Assembly (NCBI RefSeq): GCF_900009145.1
Contig: NZ_LN889813.1
Location: forward strand, 385,900 to 449,899
DNA from: Planktothrix tepida PCC 9214
Lineage (GTDB): Bacteria > Cyanobacteriota > Cyanobacteriia > Cyanobacteriales > Microcoleaceae
Direction: 5' to 3'
Length of the DNA: 64,000 nt
The position numbers and the translations under genes were made by a program. The notes beneath the pieces are model-generated. The model saw only the letters and a program-made list of their open reading frames with translations, did not search any database and was not told the origin of the DNA. How positions within the stretch are numbered: the stretch's first letter is position 1; the number at the start of each line of letters is the position of its first letter. Positions 8,890-18,453 of the stretch are shown here, one piece after another.

Positions 8890-9930
8890 ATGTCACAATT
8901 TACTCGCATTCTTTCTCTTGATGGTGGGGGGCTACGAGCAATCATGTCCGCCGAAGTATTAAAGTATGTTGAACAGAAATTACAGGATTTTACTGGAAAT
9001 TCCGATGCTAGAATTGCGGATTATTTTGATTTAATTGCGGGAACCAGTGCCGGAGGAATTTTAACTGCTCTTTATCTTTGTCCTGATGCTGAAAATCCCC
9101 TCAGACCTCGGTGTTCGGCCCAAGAAGTTTATGATTTTTTTCGATATCAATCCAGCCAAATATTTTATCCTTTTTTTAATGATTCTTTGCAAACAGTAGG
9201 AGGATTATTTAATGAAAAATACTCCTATCAAAAGTTTAATCAGGTGATGGGGGATTTTTTTAAAGATCTTAAATTGAGCGAACTGCTTAAACCTTGCTTG
9301 ATTACTTCCTATGAAATAGAAAGACGAGAAGCCCACTTTTTTACCCAACATGATGCTAAATTAAACCCAAAAGATGATTATTTAATTCGAGATGTTCTCC
9401 GGGCTACCTCTGCCGCCCCAACGTTTTTTGAAGTCGCTCAAATTCACGCTCTCAACCAGGAGGTTTATACTTGTATTGATGGGGGAGTCTTTGCCAATAA
9501 TCCGGCTCTCTGTGCCTACGCAGAAGCCCGTCATAAATTTAATCAAGACTCTAATCTTGATAATCGCTATGAAACAGGCCCAACGGCTAAAGAAATGGTG
9601 ATTTTATCATTAGGAACAGGGGAGGTTAAAAAGAAATATCCTTATGCGGAAGCGAAAGATTGGGGGAAATTAAAATGGCTTGATCCTCTATTTGATATTA
9701 TTATGACTGGGGTGGCAGAAACCGTTGACTATCAAATGAAACAAATCTTTGATACGACGGGTAAACCTGAACGTTATTTACGAATTAATACGGTTTTGAC
9801 GGATCGCAAAACTTTACCGATGGATGATCCTTCCGAAGCCAATCTCAAGGCAATTAGTCAATTAGGGCAACAATTAACAGAACAATATCGTCAACCGTTA
9901 GATCAGTGGATTCAACTGCTTTTAGTCTAA
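8890..9930 (+). CDS. patatin-like phospholipase
   Basis: A 346-residue patatin-fold acyl hydrolase. The oxyanion motif is SLDGGGLRAI at the N-terminus, the nucleophile elbow is GTSAGG near residue 52 and the dyad aspartate lies in IDGGVFANNP near residue 195, so the Ser-Asp dyad is complete. These enzymes release fatty acids from membrane lipids; in bacteria they act in lipid turnover, as toxins or as effectors of anti-phage systems. There is no signal peptide. A clear GGAGG ribosome site precedes the ATG. No nucleotide cyclase or other CBASS gene lies beside it, so a housekeeping lipase role is more likely than a defence effector. Confidence 0.88.
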   Translation: MSQFTRILSLDGGGLRAIMSAEVLKYVEQKLQDFTGNSDARIADYFDLIAGTSAGGILTALYLCPDAENPLRPRCSAQEVYDFFRYQSSQIFYPFFNDSLQTVGGLFNEKYSYQKFNQVMGDFFKDLKLSELLKPCLITSYEIERREAHFFTQHDAKLNPKDDYLIRDVLRATSAAPTFFEVAQIHALNQEVYTCIDGGVFANNPALCAYAEARHKFNQDSNLDNRYETGPTAKEMVILSLGTGEVKKKYPYAEAKDWGKLKWLDPLFDIIMTGVAETVDYQMKQIFDTTGKPERYLRINTVLTDRKTLPMDDPSEANLKAISQLGQQLTEQYRQPLDQWIQLLLV

Positions 9931-9950
9931 GCTCATTTAAGGATGAACTC

Positions 9951-10802
9951 ATGTTTAAAGATGCTCGGAACGCTCAAATTCTATTTTTGTTGTTGTTTTT
10001 ACTTCTAGGAATTGGAACGAGAGATTGGACATTAAGACCTAATTTCATGCTGGTAATTGGGTGTAGTTGTTTATTGACTCAATGGTTTTTCTCTTGCCTT
10101 TCCTCCTTCTATATTAACAAAAAAATTACACTTTTACCCCCAGAATTTTTAGCGTCTTGGCGCAGTGCCTTAATTACCGCATTAGGGTTGTGTTTACTCC
10201 TAAGAGCTAACCATTGGACAACCGTAGCCTTAGCCGGATGTTGTGCGATCGCCAGTAAATTTATCTTTCAATCTCAAGGAAAACATTTTTTTAATCCCGG
10301 TAATTTTGGGATTATTATCGCCTTAAGTTTAACAGCCGATGCTTGGGTTTCCCCTGGACAATGGGGAACGGATTCTTGGTATTTCCTTCTATTTTTAGTA
10401 ACGGGAGGAATTATTCTTAAAAAAGTGGGTCGCTGGGATACTTCCCTTGCCTTTTTAATCACCTATACGGGATTAGAAGCTTGGAGAAATTTCAGTTTAG
10501 GATGGAGTTGGGATGTTTATAGTCATCAACTGATGAGTGGCAGTTTATTATTGTTTGCCTTTTTTATGATTACCGATCCACGTTCTATTCCCAATGCCAC
10601 CTTAAGCCGAATTTTATGGGCTGTATTAATCGCTGGATTAACCTTTATTTTACAACATCAATTTTTTATCTCAACGGCTCTATTCTGGTCATTGTTTGCC
10701 CTATCTCCCCTAACTATTATTTTTGATCAATTTTTTAAAGCATCTCGCTTTTCTTGGTCAGAACAACATCTCAAATCTTTGCCTTCATCTCCTGTTTTTT
10801 AG
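9951..10802 (+). CDS. RnfD/NqrB-like membrane protein
   Basis: An integral membrane protein of 283 residues when started at the ATG at 9951, which has AAGGA a few bases upstream; a longer frame from 9906 would overlap the patatin gene. It has about eight to ten hydrophobic segments. NPGNFGIIIALS and FFMITDPRSIPN are typical of the NQR2/RnfD/RnfE family, whose members carry covalent FMN and pass electrons in sodium- or proton-pumping complexes. The other Rnf/Nqr subunits are not in this window, so this is a stand-alone relative. It lies in the same direction as the exported DUF2330 gene 43 bases downstream, and the two probably form an operon. Confidence 0.75.
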   Translation: MFKDARNAQILFLLLFLLLGIGTRDWTLRPNFMLVIGCSCLLTQWFFSCLSSFYINKKITLLPPEFLASWRSALITALGLCLLLRANHWTTVALAGCCAIASKFIFQSQGKHFFNPGNFGIIIALSLTADAWVSPGQWGTDSWYFLLFLVTGGIILKKVGRWDTSLAFLITYTGLEAWRNFSLGWSWDVYSHQLMSGSLLLFAFFMITDPRSIPNATLSRILWAVLIAGLTFILQHQFFISTALFWSLFALSPLTIIFDQFFKASRFSWSEQHLKSLPSSPVF

Positions 10803-10845
10803 TTAATATTTCCCATTCATAATAGTGTTTAAATAGGAGTCATTG

Positions 10846-12168
10846 ATGAAAGTTTTAAACTGGGTTATTCTTGTTGTAGTTATTGTTTTATTCAGTGTTG
10901 GTTTTGCTTCTCCAGCCTGGGCATTTTGTGGATTTTATGTTTCTCAAGCCGATGCGAGTTTATATAATCAAGCTTCTCAAGTCATCATTGCCAGAGATGG
11001 AAACCGCACGATTTTAACAATGGCAAATGATTATCAAGGATCGGTGAAAGATTTTGCATTAGTTGTTCCGGTTCCTGTTATTTTAAAAGCCGAACAAGTC
11101 AAGGTTGGAGAACCCAAAATTATTCAACGATTAGATGCGTTTAGTGCGCCTCGACTGGTGGAATATTTTGATCCTGATCCTTGTAATCCTCAGCCTGAAT
11201 ATGATCAATTACCAGCACCAGCAACCAGAGGAGTTCAAGCATTACAGGAAAAACCTCGAGAATCTGACTCCAGTTTAGGAGTAACAATTGAAGCTCGGTT
11301 TACTGTTGGTGAATATGATATTTTGATTTTAAGTGCAAAAGAATCCGATGGATTAGAAACCTGGTTAACGCAAAATAATTATCGAATTCCTGAAGGAGCG
11401 AGTGCTTTATTAAAACCTTATATTCAACAAGGATTAAAATTTTTCGTTGCTAAAGTCAATTTAACAAAATTTGATCAAAGTGGGTTTCAAAATTTGCGTC
11501 CTTTAATGATGGCTTATGAATCTCCTCGGTTTATGTTACCGATTCGTTTAGGAATGATTAATGGCACAGGAGAACAGGATTTAATTGTTTATTTACTTTC
11601 TCCTAAAGGTCAAATGGAATTAACCAATTATCGCACCGTTAAGATTCCTTCCGATCAAGACATTCCTGAATTTGTGAAAGAAGTGTTTCCTGGTTTTTAT
11701 AAATCCTTATTCACCAAAGCCTATGAACGAGAACAGAAAAAAGTTGCCTTTTTAGAATATGCTTGGAATATGGGCGGATGTGATCCTTGTTCTGCCGATC
11801 CTTTAAACTCTGAAGAATTAAAACAAGCGGGGGTATTTTGGTTAGATTCAGGAGCCTCGAATTCAGCGTTTATTACTCGCTTACATATTCGCTACACCCG
11901 GAATAATTTCCCCGAAGATTTAAACTTTCAACCCACAGCCAATCAAGAAAGTTTTCAAGGTCGATATATTATTAATCGTCCCTATCGAGGCCAGATGCAG
12001 TGTTCACAAGCCCTGCAATATCGGCAGTCTGTTCGCCAACGACAGGAACAAGAAGCGCAAAACTTAGCCACATTAACAAACTGGAAAATTGAGGATATTC
12101 GTCGTCGAATTAACTGGTTACAATTTAATCGAGATTCTTGGTGGAATCCATTCAAAAATAACAATTAA
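10846..12168 (+). CDS. exported DUF2330 family protein
   Basis: A 440-residue protein with an N-terminal signal peptide (VILVVVIVLFSVGFASPAWA, cleavage after AWA) followed at once by CGFYVSQADASLYN, the mark of DUF2330 proteins. Conserved cysteines include the DPCNP pair near residue 123 and MGGCDPCSADPL near residue 310. The function of this family is unknown. I place the start at the ATG at 10846, with TAGGAG just upstream; a TTG immediately before it is in frame. The pairing with an RnfD-like membrane protein suggests a role at the periplasmic face of a redox membrane complex, which is an inference from position only. Confidence 0.75.
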   Translation: MKVLNWVILVVVIVLFSVGFASPAWAFCGFYVSQADASLYNQASQVIIARDGNRTILTMANDYQGSVKDFALVVPVPVILKAEQVKVGEPKIIQRLDAFSAPRLVEYFDPDPCNPQPEYDQLPAPATRGVQALQEKPRESDSSLGVTIEARFTVGEYDILILSAKESDGLETWLTQNNYRIPEGASALLKPYIQQGLKFFVAKVNLTKFDQSGFQNLRPLMMAYESPRFMLPIRLGMINGTGEQDLIVYLLSPKGQMELTNYRTVKIPSDQDIPEFVKEVFPGFYKSLFTKAYEREQKKVAFLEYAWNMGGCDPCSADPLNSEELKQAGVFWLDSGASNSAFITRLHIRYTRNNFPEDLNFQPTANQESFQGRYIINRPYRGQMQCSQALQYRQSVRQRQEQEAQNLATLTNWKIEDIRRRINWLQFNRDSWWNPFKNNN

Positions 12169-12363
12169 TCTCATTGTCGGGTGCATCAACATCGCACATA
12201 AACCGTCTAATCTTGAACTAACATCCCCTAATAGGGGTTATACCAATTACCACAACAGGTCAATTTTGTGTCATGCTATTACCCGAAACAAAACTGCTCG
12301 CACAGGGTTTCAGAATGCTATGGCTGAAATCACCTGGATGTTTAACCTTGAATAAATAACACT

Positions 12364-14277
12364 ATGGGTACTAAGCGAACATACCAAGGTTTACCCTTGT
12401 ATTGGCATCAAGACACCGTTGAAAATGACTATCGTTGGTTAGAGTCGATTGTTCGTAACACGGCGCCGTTTTCTGATGCTTGGACAAAAGCTCGCATTGT
12501 CCAACTCGCTTATTCTATCCCCAAGGGGGTCAAGAGTCAATCCCTTTATAATTTGCCTATCTATGGCTCTTATAGCTCTGAATTAGCGATCGCAGAAGCA
12601 TTACGTTCCACCTGTAATTTAGAAGAATACCCAGATTTTGAGACTCAAGTGAATGAAGATTATGTCATTCGCGCCTTAAATAGTTGGCATAATAAACAAT
12701 TTGCTAAAGCGGTCAGTCGCAACTTTGAAGTTTATGTAGATCGTCAATATTCTAATTGTTTTTTAGTTGTTAGTACAGCCCGCACTTCATTAAATGTAGA
12801 TCGAGAATTACCTCCTTTAGAACGATTTCGTCCCTTATTTAATATTGCTGAAATGGGGCAATTAATGCGGCGGGAAAACTTTCGCTATCTGACATTAAGA
12901 ACTCATGGTTATGCAAATCCGGCTCATAAATTTTATCAAGAATTTATGGCAGAAATCGAGTCTTTATCCCAAAAGGGGCCGATTAATCAGATTGGGACAT
13001 TAGAAAATCGGAGTGTTTATATTGGTTATACTTGGCCCAGTGAAATGCCCTTAATTCATCCGGGATTATGGAGTGATATGGGTGAACAAAAGGGCATTTC
13101 GTTGAAATTTTTATTTATTTTAGCCCTTATAGCTTGGATTGTGGGAACCGGATTTTATATTCTATTAACCTTAATTGGAGTTCCCTTCTTAAATTTATTC
13201 GGGATGGAAACGCCTTTATCTCCCCTGTGGTATTGGTTTGATTTAACTCAAATTTCTAATTTATTTGCTCAATGGAATTGGGTCGCCCTAACAGTTTTTG
13301 CCCTGTGGCTGCTATTAATGCAAATCTTACGAATTTCGGTTTATCAACGCGATCGCTATCGAGCCATTCACTACGGCGCACCCGATTTAGCAGAATTTTT
13401 TTGGAGATTAGATAAGGTTTTGGGTGAAAATCCTTATACCTCTATGCCTTTTTATGAACCTCAAAAAGAAATAGCTATTGCTAATTATTATAACCAAAAC
13501 TTCCCCCCGATGAGTGTTAATTTAATTGGCCATAGTATGGGGGCGTTAGTGGTTGTTAATGTGCTCCGAATTCTGTCAGATCGATTTGGTAAAGAAGATC
13601 GTCTGGAATATGAAAAAAATAATATGGGGGATTATTTACAATTAAATCGATTAATTTTAACGGCTCCTGATATTCCGTTAGAATTTCTCCGTGAAGGTCG
13701 AAATAATTATGTCCGCTCTGCTATTTTGCGATGCAATGAAATTTATTTATTTTGCAGTGATCGAGATTTAATTCTTCGCTATATGTCTATTCTCGGAAAC
13801 TGGTTTAGTGAACCCAGCGTAGAAATGTCTGGATTGCGATTAGGAAATGTTTATTTAAAACCCGTCAAAAATTCCATTAACTATCAACCTTATATTCGGG
13901 TGATGATGAGTTCTCAATCGGCGGTTAAACCCACTTCAGCTTATGATTTATTTGAAAAATTCAACTATATTGATTGTTCAGAAATGCCGGGAGTTAATGC
14001 TATCTCTCTCCCTTTAAATATTTGGACAAGCCTAATTATTGATGTGATGAATACTATCTTTTTTATTGCGGGTAAAGTAGATGTTCATGGGGGTTATTAC
14101 TTCACGAACACCACCAGTTTTGATATTTTAAAACTTTTAATCACGAGAGATGGATTATCTCGCCCAGAAACCTTAACTGAAATTAACCGCCTCATTGCTG
14201 GAAAACCCGTTTTAGTTTTACCCTCCTATGAACCTGTACAAGACAGCAGCGACGAAGACGTTTATCATCAATCTTAA
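12364..14277 (+). CDS. membrane-anchored alpha/beta hydrolase
   Basis: A 637-residue protein with a soluble N-terminal region (about 1-240), two strong transmembrane segments (about 250-277 and 310-330), and a C-terminal alpha/beta-hydrolase region with the nucleophile elbow LIGHSMGALVVVN near residue 395. The GxSxG serine is intact; I could not place the acid and histidine with confidence. It resembles serine esterases of the DUF900 type, but the substrate is unknown. The 195 bases upstream contain a frame of 88 codons that looks like chance. The gene follows the RnfD/DUF2330 pair in the same direction. Confidence 0.65.
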   Translation: MGTKRTYQGLPLYWHQDTVENDYRWLESIVRNTAPFSDAWTKARIVQLAYSIPKGVKSQSLYNLPIYGSYSSELAIAEALRSTCNLEEYPDFETQVNEDYVIRALNSWHNKQFAKAVSRNFEVYVDRQYSNCFLVVSTARTSLNVDRELPPLERFRPLFNIAEMGQLMRRENFRYLTLRTHGYANPAHKFYQEFMAEIESLSQKGPINQIGTLENRSVYIGYTWPSEMPLIHPGLWSDMGEQKGISLKFLFILALIAWIVGTGFYILLTLIGVPFLNLFGMETPLSPLWYWFDLTQISNLFAQWNWVALTVFALWLLLMQILRISVYQRDRYRAIHYGAPDLAEFFWRLDKVLGENPYTSMPFYEPQKEIAIANYYNQNFPPMSVNLIGHSMGALVVVNVLRILSDRFGKEDRLEYEKNNMGDYLQLNRLILTAPDIPLEFLREGRNNYVRSAILRCNEIYLFCSDRDLILRYMSILGNWFSEPSVEMSGLRLGNVYLKPVKNSINYQPYIRVMMSSQSAVKPTSAYDLFEKFNYIDCSEMPGVNAISLPLNIWTSLIIDVMNTIFFIAGKVDVHGGYYFTNTTSFDILKLLITRDGLSRPETLTEINRLIAGKPVLVLPSYEPVQDSSDEDVYHQS

Positions 14278-14379
14278 AAGTTTACCCGGCGGGAAATGTC
14301 AGAGAAGTTTAACCGAGACTGAACCTGAATTTAACCTCAAACCCTTAAGGTAGGGGTAAGTATTCAAAGGACTTCCTGT

Positions 14380-14943
14380 GTGACTATTCCAACCCTTGTT
14401 AGTCTTCCGTTAACGTCAAAATCCCGTACTTTTAATCCCCGTGAACAAATTCCACTTTGGTCTGATGCGCTGTGGAAAATTGAACGAGGGGTGGTGCGTA
14501 CCCTCACCTGGACAGAAGAGGGAACCTTAATTATATTAGGATATTGGGGACAAAACGATGTGGTGGGAAAACCTTTATCCCAATTGCAACCTTATCAAAT
14601 TGAATGTGTCACCTCCGTTGAAGTCAGTCTGATTGCTTCATCCCATTGGTCAAATTATACGGATGCGATTTTAACCCATCTCCGCCAAACGGAAGAACTA
14701 CAAAGCATTCTCCACACCCAAGGTACAGAACAACGTTTATTGAATTGCTTAAAATGGCTGGGGAAAAAATTTGGTCGGTTGACACCGGAAGGATTATTAA
14801 TTGATTTGCGTCTGACCCATGCTGATATTGCTGATGTTATTGCGACAACACGGGTTAGTGTCACTCGCATGATGATTAAGCTTGAACAGGACGGATTTAT
14901 TCAACGTCCCCGTCGTCATTTTATTGTTTTAAATCAGCTTTGA
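14380..14943 (+). CDS. Crp/Fnr-family transcription regulator, short sensor domain
   Basis: A 187-residue protein starting at GTG 14380. The C-terminal third has the winged helix of Crp/Fnr proteins (LRLTHADIADVIATTRVSVTRMM, then an EQDGFIQRPRRHFIV wing). The N-terminal part keeps a shortened cyclic-nucleotide-type beta roll (LWKIERGVVRTL, ILGYWGQNDVVGKPL) but lacks the arginine-serine phosphate cassette that binds cAMP, and no cysteine cluster for iron-sulfur is seen. It is smaller than NtcA or SyCRP1, so its signal is unknown. It is separate from the upstream hydrolase by 102 bases and may be autonomous. Confidence 0.75.
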   Translation: MTIPTLVSLPLTSKSRTFNPREQIPLWSDALWKIERGVVRTLTWTEEGTLIILGYWGQNDVVGKPLSQLQPYQIECVTSVEVSLIASSHWSNYTDAILTHLRQTEELQSILHTQGTEQRLLNCLKWLGKKFGRLTPEGLLIDLRLTHADIADVIATTRVSVTRMMIKLEQDGFIQRPRRHFIVLNQL

Positions 14944-15038
14944 TAGCCATTAAATTAAGAATGAACCGATCAATGGTTCTAGCTATTGTAAAAGGCTTTT
15001 GATTTCGGCTATTTTTCTTTCGTAACCATTATCAGAGG

Positions 15039-15923
15039 TTAAGAAAGTAGATTAAATATATTAAGCTGCAAATTTAACTCATCAATTCTATCTTGAGCCA
15101 TCATTTGATACTTTTCTACTAATTCAATACCAATAAATTTTCGGAATAATTTACAAGCCACCACTCCGGTTGTTCCAGAACCCGTAAAGGGATCAAGAAC
15201 AAAATCTTGTTCCCTTGTAGATGCAAGTAGGCATATTTCCACTAGCTTTTCAGGGTAAACTGCAAAATGAACATCTCGGAATTTACTCAAGGGTATTTCC
15301 CATACAGTTCTTTTATTTCTGCCTTTTGGATGGAACGCTTGATCCCATCTTCCATCATGTAGGTTTTGATTTCCTGAGTTTTTACCAATTTCTGGTGTTC
15401 CATTGCTCTTTCCAAAATGATTTCGGCCACCTTTCATTTTTGATTTTTCTGTAAAAGTTATATGAGGTTCTCTAATCGCATCCGCGTTATAATAATATTC
15501 TGGAGTTTTAGCAAACAGAAAAATATATTCGTGATCGGTTGTCGGACGATCTTTTATAGATGAAGGCATGGCATTTGGTTTATGCCAAATAATATCACTT
15601 CTCAGAATCCAACCATCATCTTGTAAAGATAATGCGACTCGCCAAGGAATGCCGAGCAATGATTTGTTTCGATAAGTATCTCCCAAATTTAACCACAACA
15701 AACCATCAGGTTTTAGTTTCTTTCTGAGTTCTCTAAATAAAGCAACTAAGTTTGAGATGTAAATTTCCATATCACTTTCTTGACCTATTTCCTGTTGACT
15801 TTTCCCCTCAGAATACCTCCTGTGACCAAAATAAGGTGGGCTGGTTACAATGGCTTGAAAAAAATCATCTGGAAGTGTCGGCGCAATTTCTCTAGCATCA
15901 CCAAGAATTACCTGATTTTCCAT
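15039..15923 (-). CDS. type II DNA methyltransferase, beta class (probable N4-cytosine)
   Basis: A 294-residue DNA methyltransferase with motif IV TSPPYFG near residue 29 ahead of motif I DPFTGSGTTG near residue 246. This is the beta-class order, with the target-recognition region between. The S/T-PPY form of motif IV is the one typical of N4-cytosine methylation. The enzyme would protect the host site of the restriction gene directly upstream: the ATG at 15921-15923 lies one base after that gene's stop codon, with AGGAG ahead of it, so the two are translated from one message. Sequence specificity cannot be read off; the overall plan reminds me of enzymes for CCCGGG, which is unverified. Confidence 0.85.
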   Translation of the reverse strand: MENQVILGDAREIAPTLPDDFFQAIVTSPPYFGHRRYSEGKSQQEIGQESDMEIYISNLVALFRELRKKLKPDGLLWLNLGDTYRNKSLLGIPWRVALSLQDDGWILRSDIIWHKPNAMPSSIKDRPTTDHEYIFLFAKTPEYYYNADAIREPHITFTEKSKMKGGRNHFGKSNGTPEIGKNSGNQNLHDGRWDQAFHPKGRNKRTVWEIPLSKFRDVHFAVYPEKLVEICLLASTREQDFVLDPFTGSGTTGVVACKLFRKFIGIELVEKYQMMAQDRIDELNLQLNIFNLLS

Positions 15924-15924
15924 T

Positions 15925-16902
15925 TTACTTTTGCTCTCCTTCTAAGATTTTTTCCAGATATTTATTAAATTTGACTTGTGATTTTTCATCAAATCCTACA
16001 AATTTGTTGGGATTCATGTTGAAATGAAAAATTATGTCAATCTGATTCGTAATAGTTACTATTTCTGATGCAGACCAATTTTCTGCAATAATGATAACAA
16101 CAATACGGGAGTTCGTGTTTGCGTTTTTAAGCTCGCTAATTGCAGTAATGAGGTCACGAGTAAACAGATGAGAATGACCGCCCCCTTCTGTTTCTCTTGT
16201 TTTTACTGGAATCAATAAACTTACATTATGAGTGCCATCTTTCGGCGTTAACTCAGCAGAAACATCAATCGTATGTTTTCCTAGTTTTATTTGCTTGTCA
16301 GCAATTTCAATATTCTTAAATTTCCCATAGTTTCCATAAATAGAATAATAATACTGAATCGCAGTGATGAGACTTGTTCTTATATTAGCCTCAAGACGAT
16401 GACCACTGATACTGCGACGAGACCCTTCTAAACGATCAATTACAACCTCCCGTACTGCTGACCACTCAAAACTCTTTACAATCGTCCGATACTCAAATAT
16501 TAGTTCGACCAAAGAATCAGTTTCAGCTATAATTTTTGTTAATTCATTATCGGCTTTTTGCATCCGAGAAATTAAAGGAGATAGCCTTTGTTGAGGGGCA
16601 TCTCTGATCATCCATGCAAAAAAGTAAAAACACGCTTTGCTATGTGGATAAACACGACCAATCCCATCAAATAACAAAGGCTTTTCGTCATTTCCAGCTT
16701 GATAACAAGGCTTGATTATTTTTTCTATTTCCAACTTAGAACAAGATAACAGTATTTCATTTAAACACCGATTAGAACCTGTGATACGTTTAGCTTGTTT
16801 TTCAACCCAATCATAAAACGGTTTGGCTTGGTCTGCAAGTTTGGTAAGCTCTATTAATCGATCATGAGCAATGTTAATTGTATGAACAATCAGATCATTC
16901 AT
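15925..16902 (-). CDS. putative type II restriction endonuclease
   Basis: A 325-residue protein immediately upstream of the methyltransferase and on the same strand, which is the strongest sign that it is the restriction partner. Its middle part has a probable PD-(D/E)XK-like core: HTIDVSAEL near residue 215, followed by LLIPVKTRETEGGGH near 235, where the aspartate and the lysine of PVK would bind metal. A following LFTRDLITAI helix fits the fold. I recall similar PVKTRE-containing restriction enzymes but cannot name the family with certainty. The N-terminal 200 residues are helical and not recognised. It is intact, unlike the neighbouring insertion sequence. Confidence 0.7.
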   Translation of the reverse strand: MNDLIVHTINIAHDRLIELTKLADQAKPFYDWVEKQAKRITGSNRCLNEILLSCSKLEIEKIIKPCYQAGNDEKPLLFDGIGRVYPHSKACFYFFAWMIRDAPQQRLSPLISRMQKADNELTKIIAETDSLVELIFEYRTIVKSFEWSAVREVVIDRLEGSRRSISGHRLEANIRTSLITAIQYYYSIYGNYGKFKNIEIADKQIKLGKHTIDVSAELTPKDGTHNVSLLIPVKTRETEGGGHSHLFTRDLITAISELKNANTNSRIVVIIIAENWSASEIVTITNQIDIIFHFNMNPNKFVGFDEKSQVKFNKYLEKILEGEQK

Positions 16903-16967
16903 TTGAGTTAAATATTCTCCCTATAGGTCTCTAAACTGCCTTGCTTCCGTTATATCCTGACTTAAAA

Positions 16968-18453
16968 CCCACATTCCGCAGATGGGCATCGAATTTTCCA
17001 CTAATTCTAAAAAATTGAAAACCCTTACAGTTCTTCGTTGAACTTCCGAGGCTTTACTATCAGATTTTATAGCGTATTTACCGGTTTTTAACTAAACATA
17101 AATAATTGCTATTTTTTCATAGAAATAGAATCCTCTTTTTTTAACACATTTGTATTTTATAACCAAGTTCGTTCCAGCCAAGAGTTCTCATCTTGACTCA
17201 TAACTTAGATTTGTTTTTAACTATTTTCCCCTTTCTCTCAATCTTTATCCCCCAGAAATCATTAAATAGTATTCACAGCAAGATTTCCCTAGATGCTGCA
17301 ATATTTCTTGACGTTCTTGGGTTAAGTTACTCACTTGTTTCTCCCCATTTATCCTGACTAAATGTACCGCTTGGAACATTTGAAATATCCACCGCATTGT
17401 CGGTTTATTCGTTAATTTTTTGACCTGATTTCTCACCCCTTCTTGGGCTGCTTCTAATTGTTTTCTCAATTTTCTTTGCGCTAGGTTATACACTAACAAG
17501 CACAATCCCATTATCATCGCTATTACTTCCACTCTCTCTGGTTTTTTCACGAATACACTCGCTGTAAAAAATAAATGGCACTCTCGTTATCCATTTCATT
17601 CCTGTCATTGCTCCTATATTCTCTGCTGTGTATAACGCACTGTCTGCTACACATATTCCTTCAAATGTCCATTGATGAGTAAATTCTTTTAGTCTTTCTA
17701 CAAATACACTTTTATCATCGGCATTTCCATCATCTATTTTTAGATATAATGGCACATCTCCATCTCCACTTACCACCATATCTATTATAAATTGTTTCAG
17801 ATCTGGTCTTTTATCTCTTGAGTATCCATGCACTATTTTTATCGCTTTCATTTCTTCTTCTTCTTCCTGATTTTCTTCTTCCTTACTTTTGTATTCTCCC
17901 TCTACTGATATCGAACTACTATCTAGGTGTACGTTCTCCCTTTCTACTTGAAATTTTTGAGCAGCTTTTAGGGCTATTGCTGTGAATAACTTTGTTGTTC
18001 CTACTTCATAATATTTATCTAATGCTCTTCCAATTCGGTCATCATTTAGTTGCTCTGCTGTTACTCCTTCCCCTATTAAATGCTCTGTTGCCTTCCCGAT
18101 GAAAAAGTTCTCGAATAGGTACAACGGCGCGCTCAAAAACCCTAATCCATTCAAAATCATTGCTTTCATTACCTGTCCTGGGCTTACTGCTTCTTTTGCT
18201 CTTAATCCCACTTTTTTATTCACTTCTTCTACTAATTCCATCTCATCTATTATCCCTGCCACTATTCCTAAATGGTCTAAATTTACGATTTCCATCGCTT
18301 CTAGGGGGTTTTTCATCTTTTTATTTGTTCAGTTACTCCAATTATTATTCTATATTAAAAATAGCCCAAATCATTACATGGCAATCATTTGGGCTTTTAT
18401 TTAGAACAATTTAATTGAAAATCCAATTGGCTTAAATATCTGCGGAATGTGGG
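16968..18453 (-). mobile_element. IS1634-type insertion sequence, decayed, with intact ends and target duplication
   Basis: A perfect 16-bp terminal inverted repeat CCCACATTCCGCAGAT occurs at 16968-16983 and, inverted, at 18438-18453. Both sides are flanked by the direct repeat TTAAAA (16962-16967 and 18454-18459), a 6-bp target duplication. The element is 1486 bp long and holds only a deleted, frameshifted transposase. The left 260 bases (16984-17244) contain no gene. The right duplication overlaps the stop codon of the neighbouring small gene without destroying it. Intact ends around a dead transposase mean it could move only if a related element supplied the enzyme. Confidence 0.9.
17245..18316 (-). 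pseudogene. IS1634/DUF4277-type transposase, deleted and frameshifted
   Basis: Two frames on the minus strand belong together. The first (18316 down to 17486) holds the N-terminal domain (EIVNLDHLGIVAGIIDEM) and the first catalytic aspartates (VHLDSSSISVEGEY; DGNADDKSVF). It loses homology after WITRVPF and then reads out of frame. The second (17550 down to 17245) gives the normal C-terminus (KPERVEVIAMIMGLCLLVYN ... NKPTMRWIFQMFQ). The missing middle, which I judge at well over 100 residues, contained the catalytic glutamate. The out-of-frame tail FYSECIREKTRE is the same DNA as the in-frame VKKPERVE of the second piece, which shows a deletion that also shifted the frame. Confidence 0.85.

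Noticed and set aside
8890..9930. Patatin as a CBASS effector
   Set aside because: No cyclase, ubiquitin-like or HORMA/TRIP13 genes lie beside it; the neighbours are membrane and housekeeping-type genes.
12089..12355. 88-codon frame between the DUF2330 and alpha/beta-hydrolase genes
   Set aside because: It overlaps the end of the DUF2330 gene, has no ribosome site and shows no recognisable motif; probably chance.
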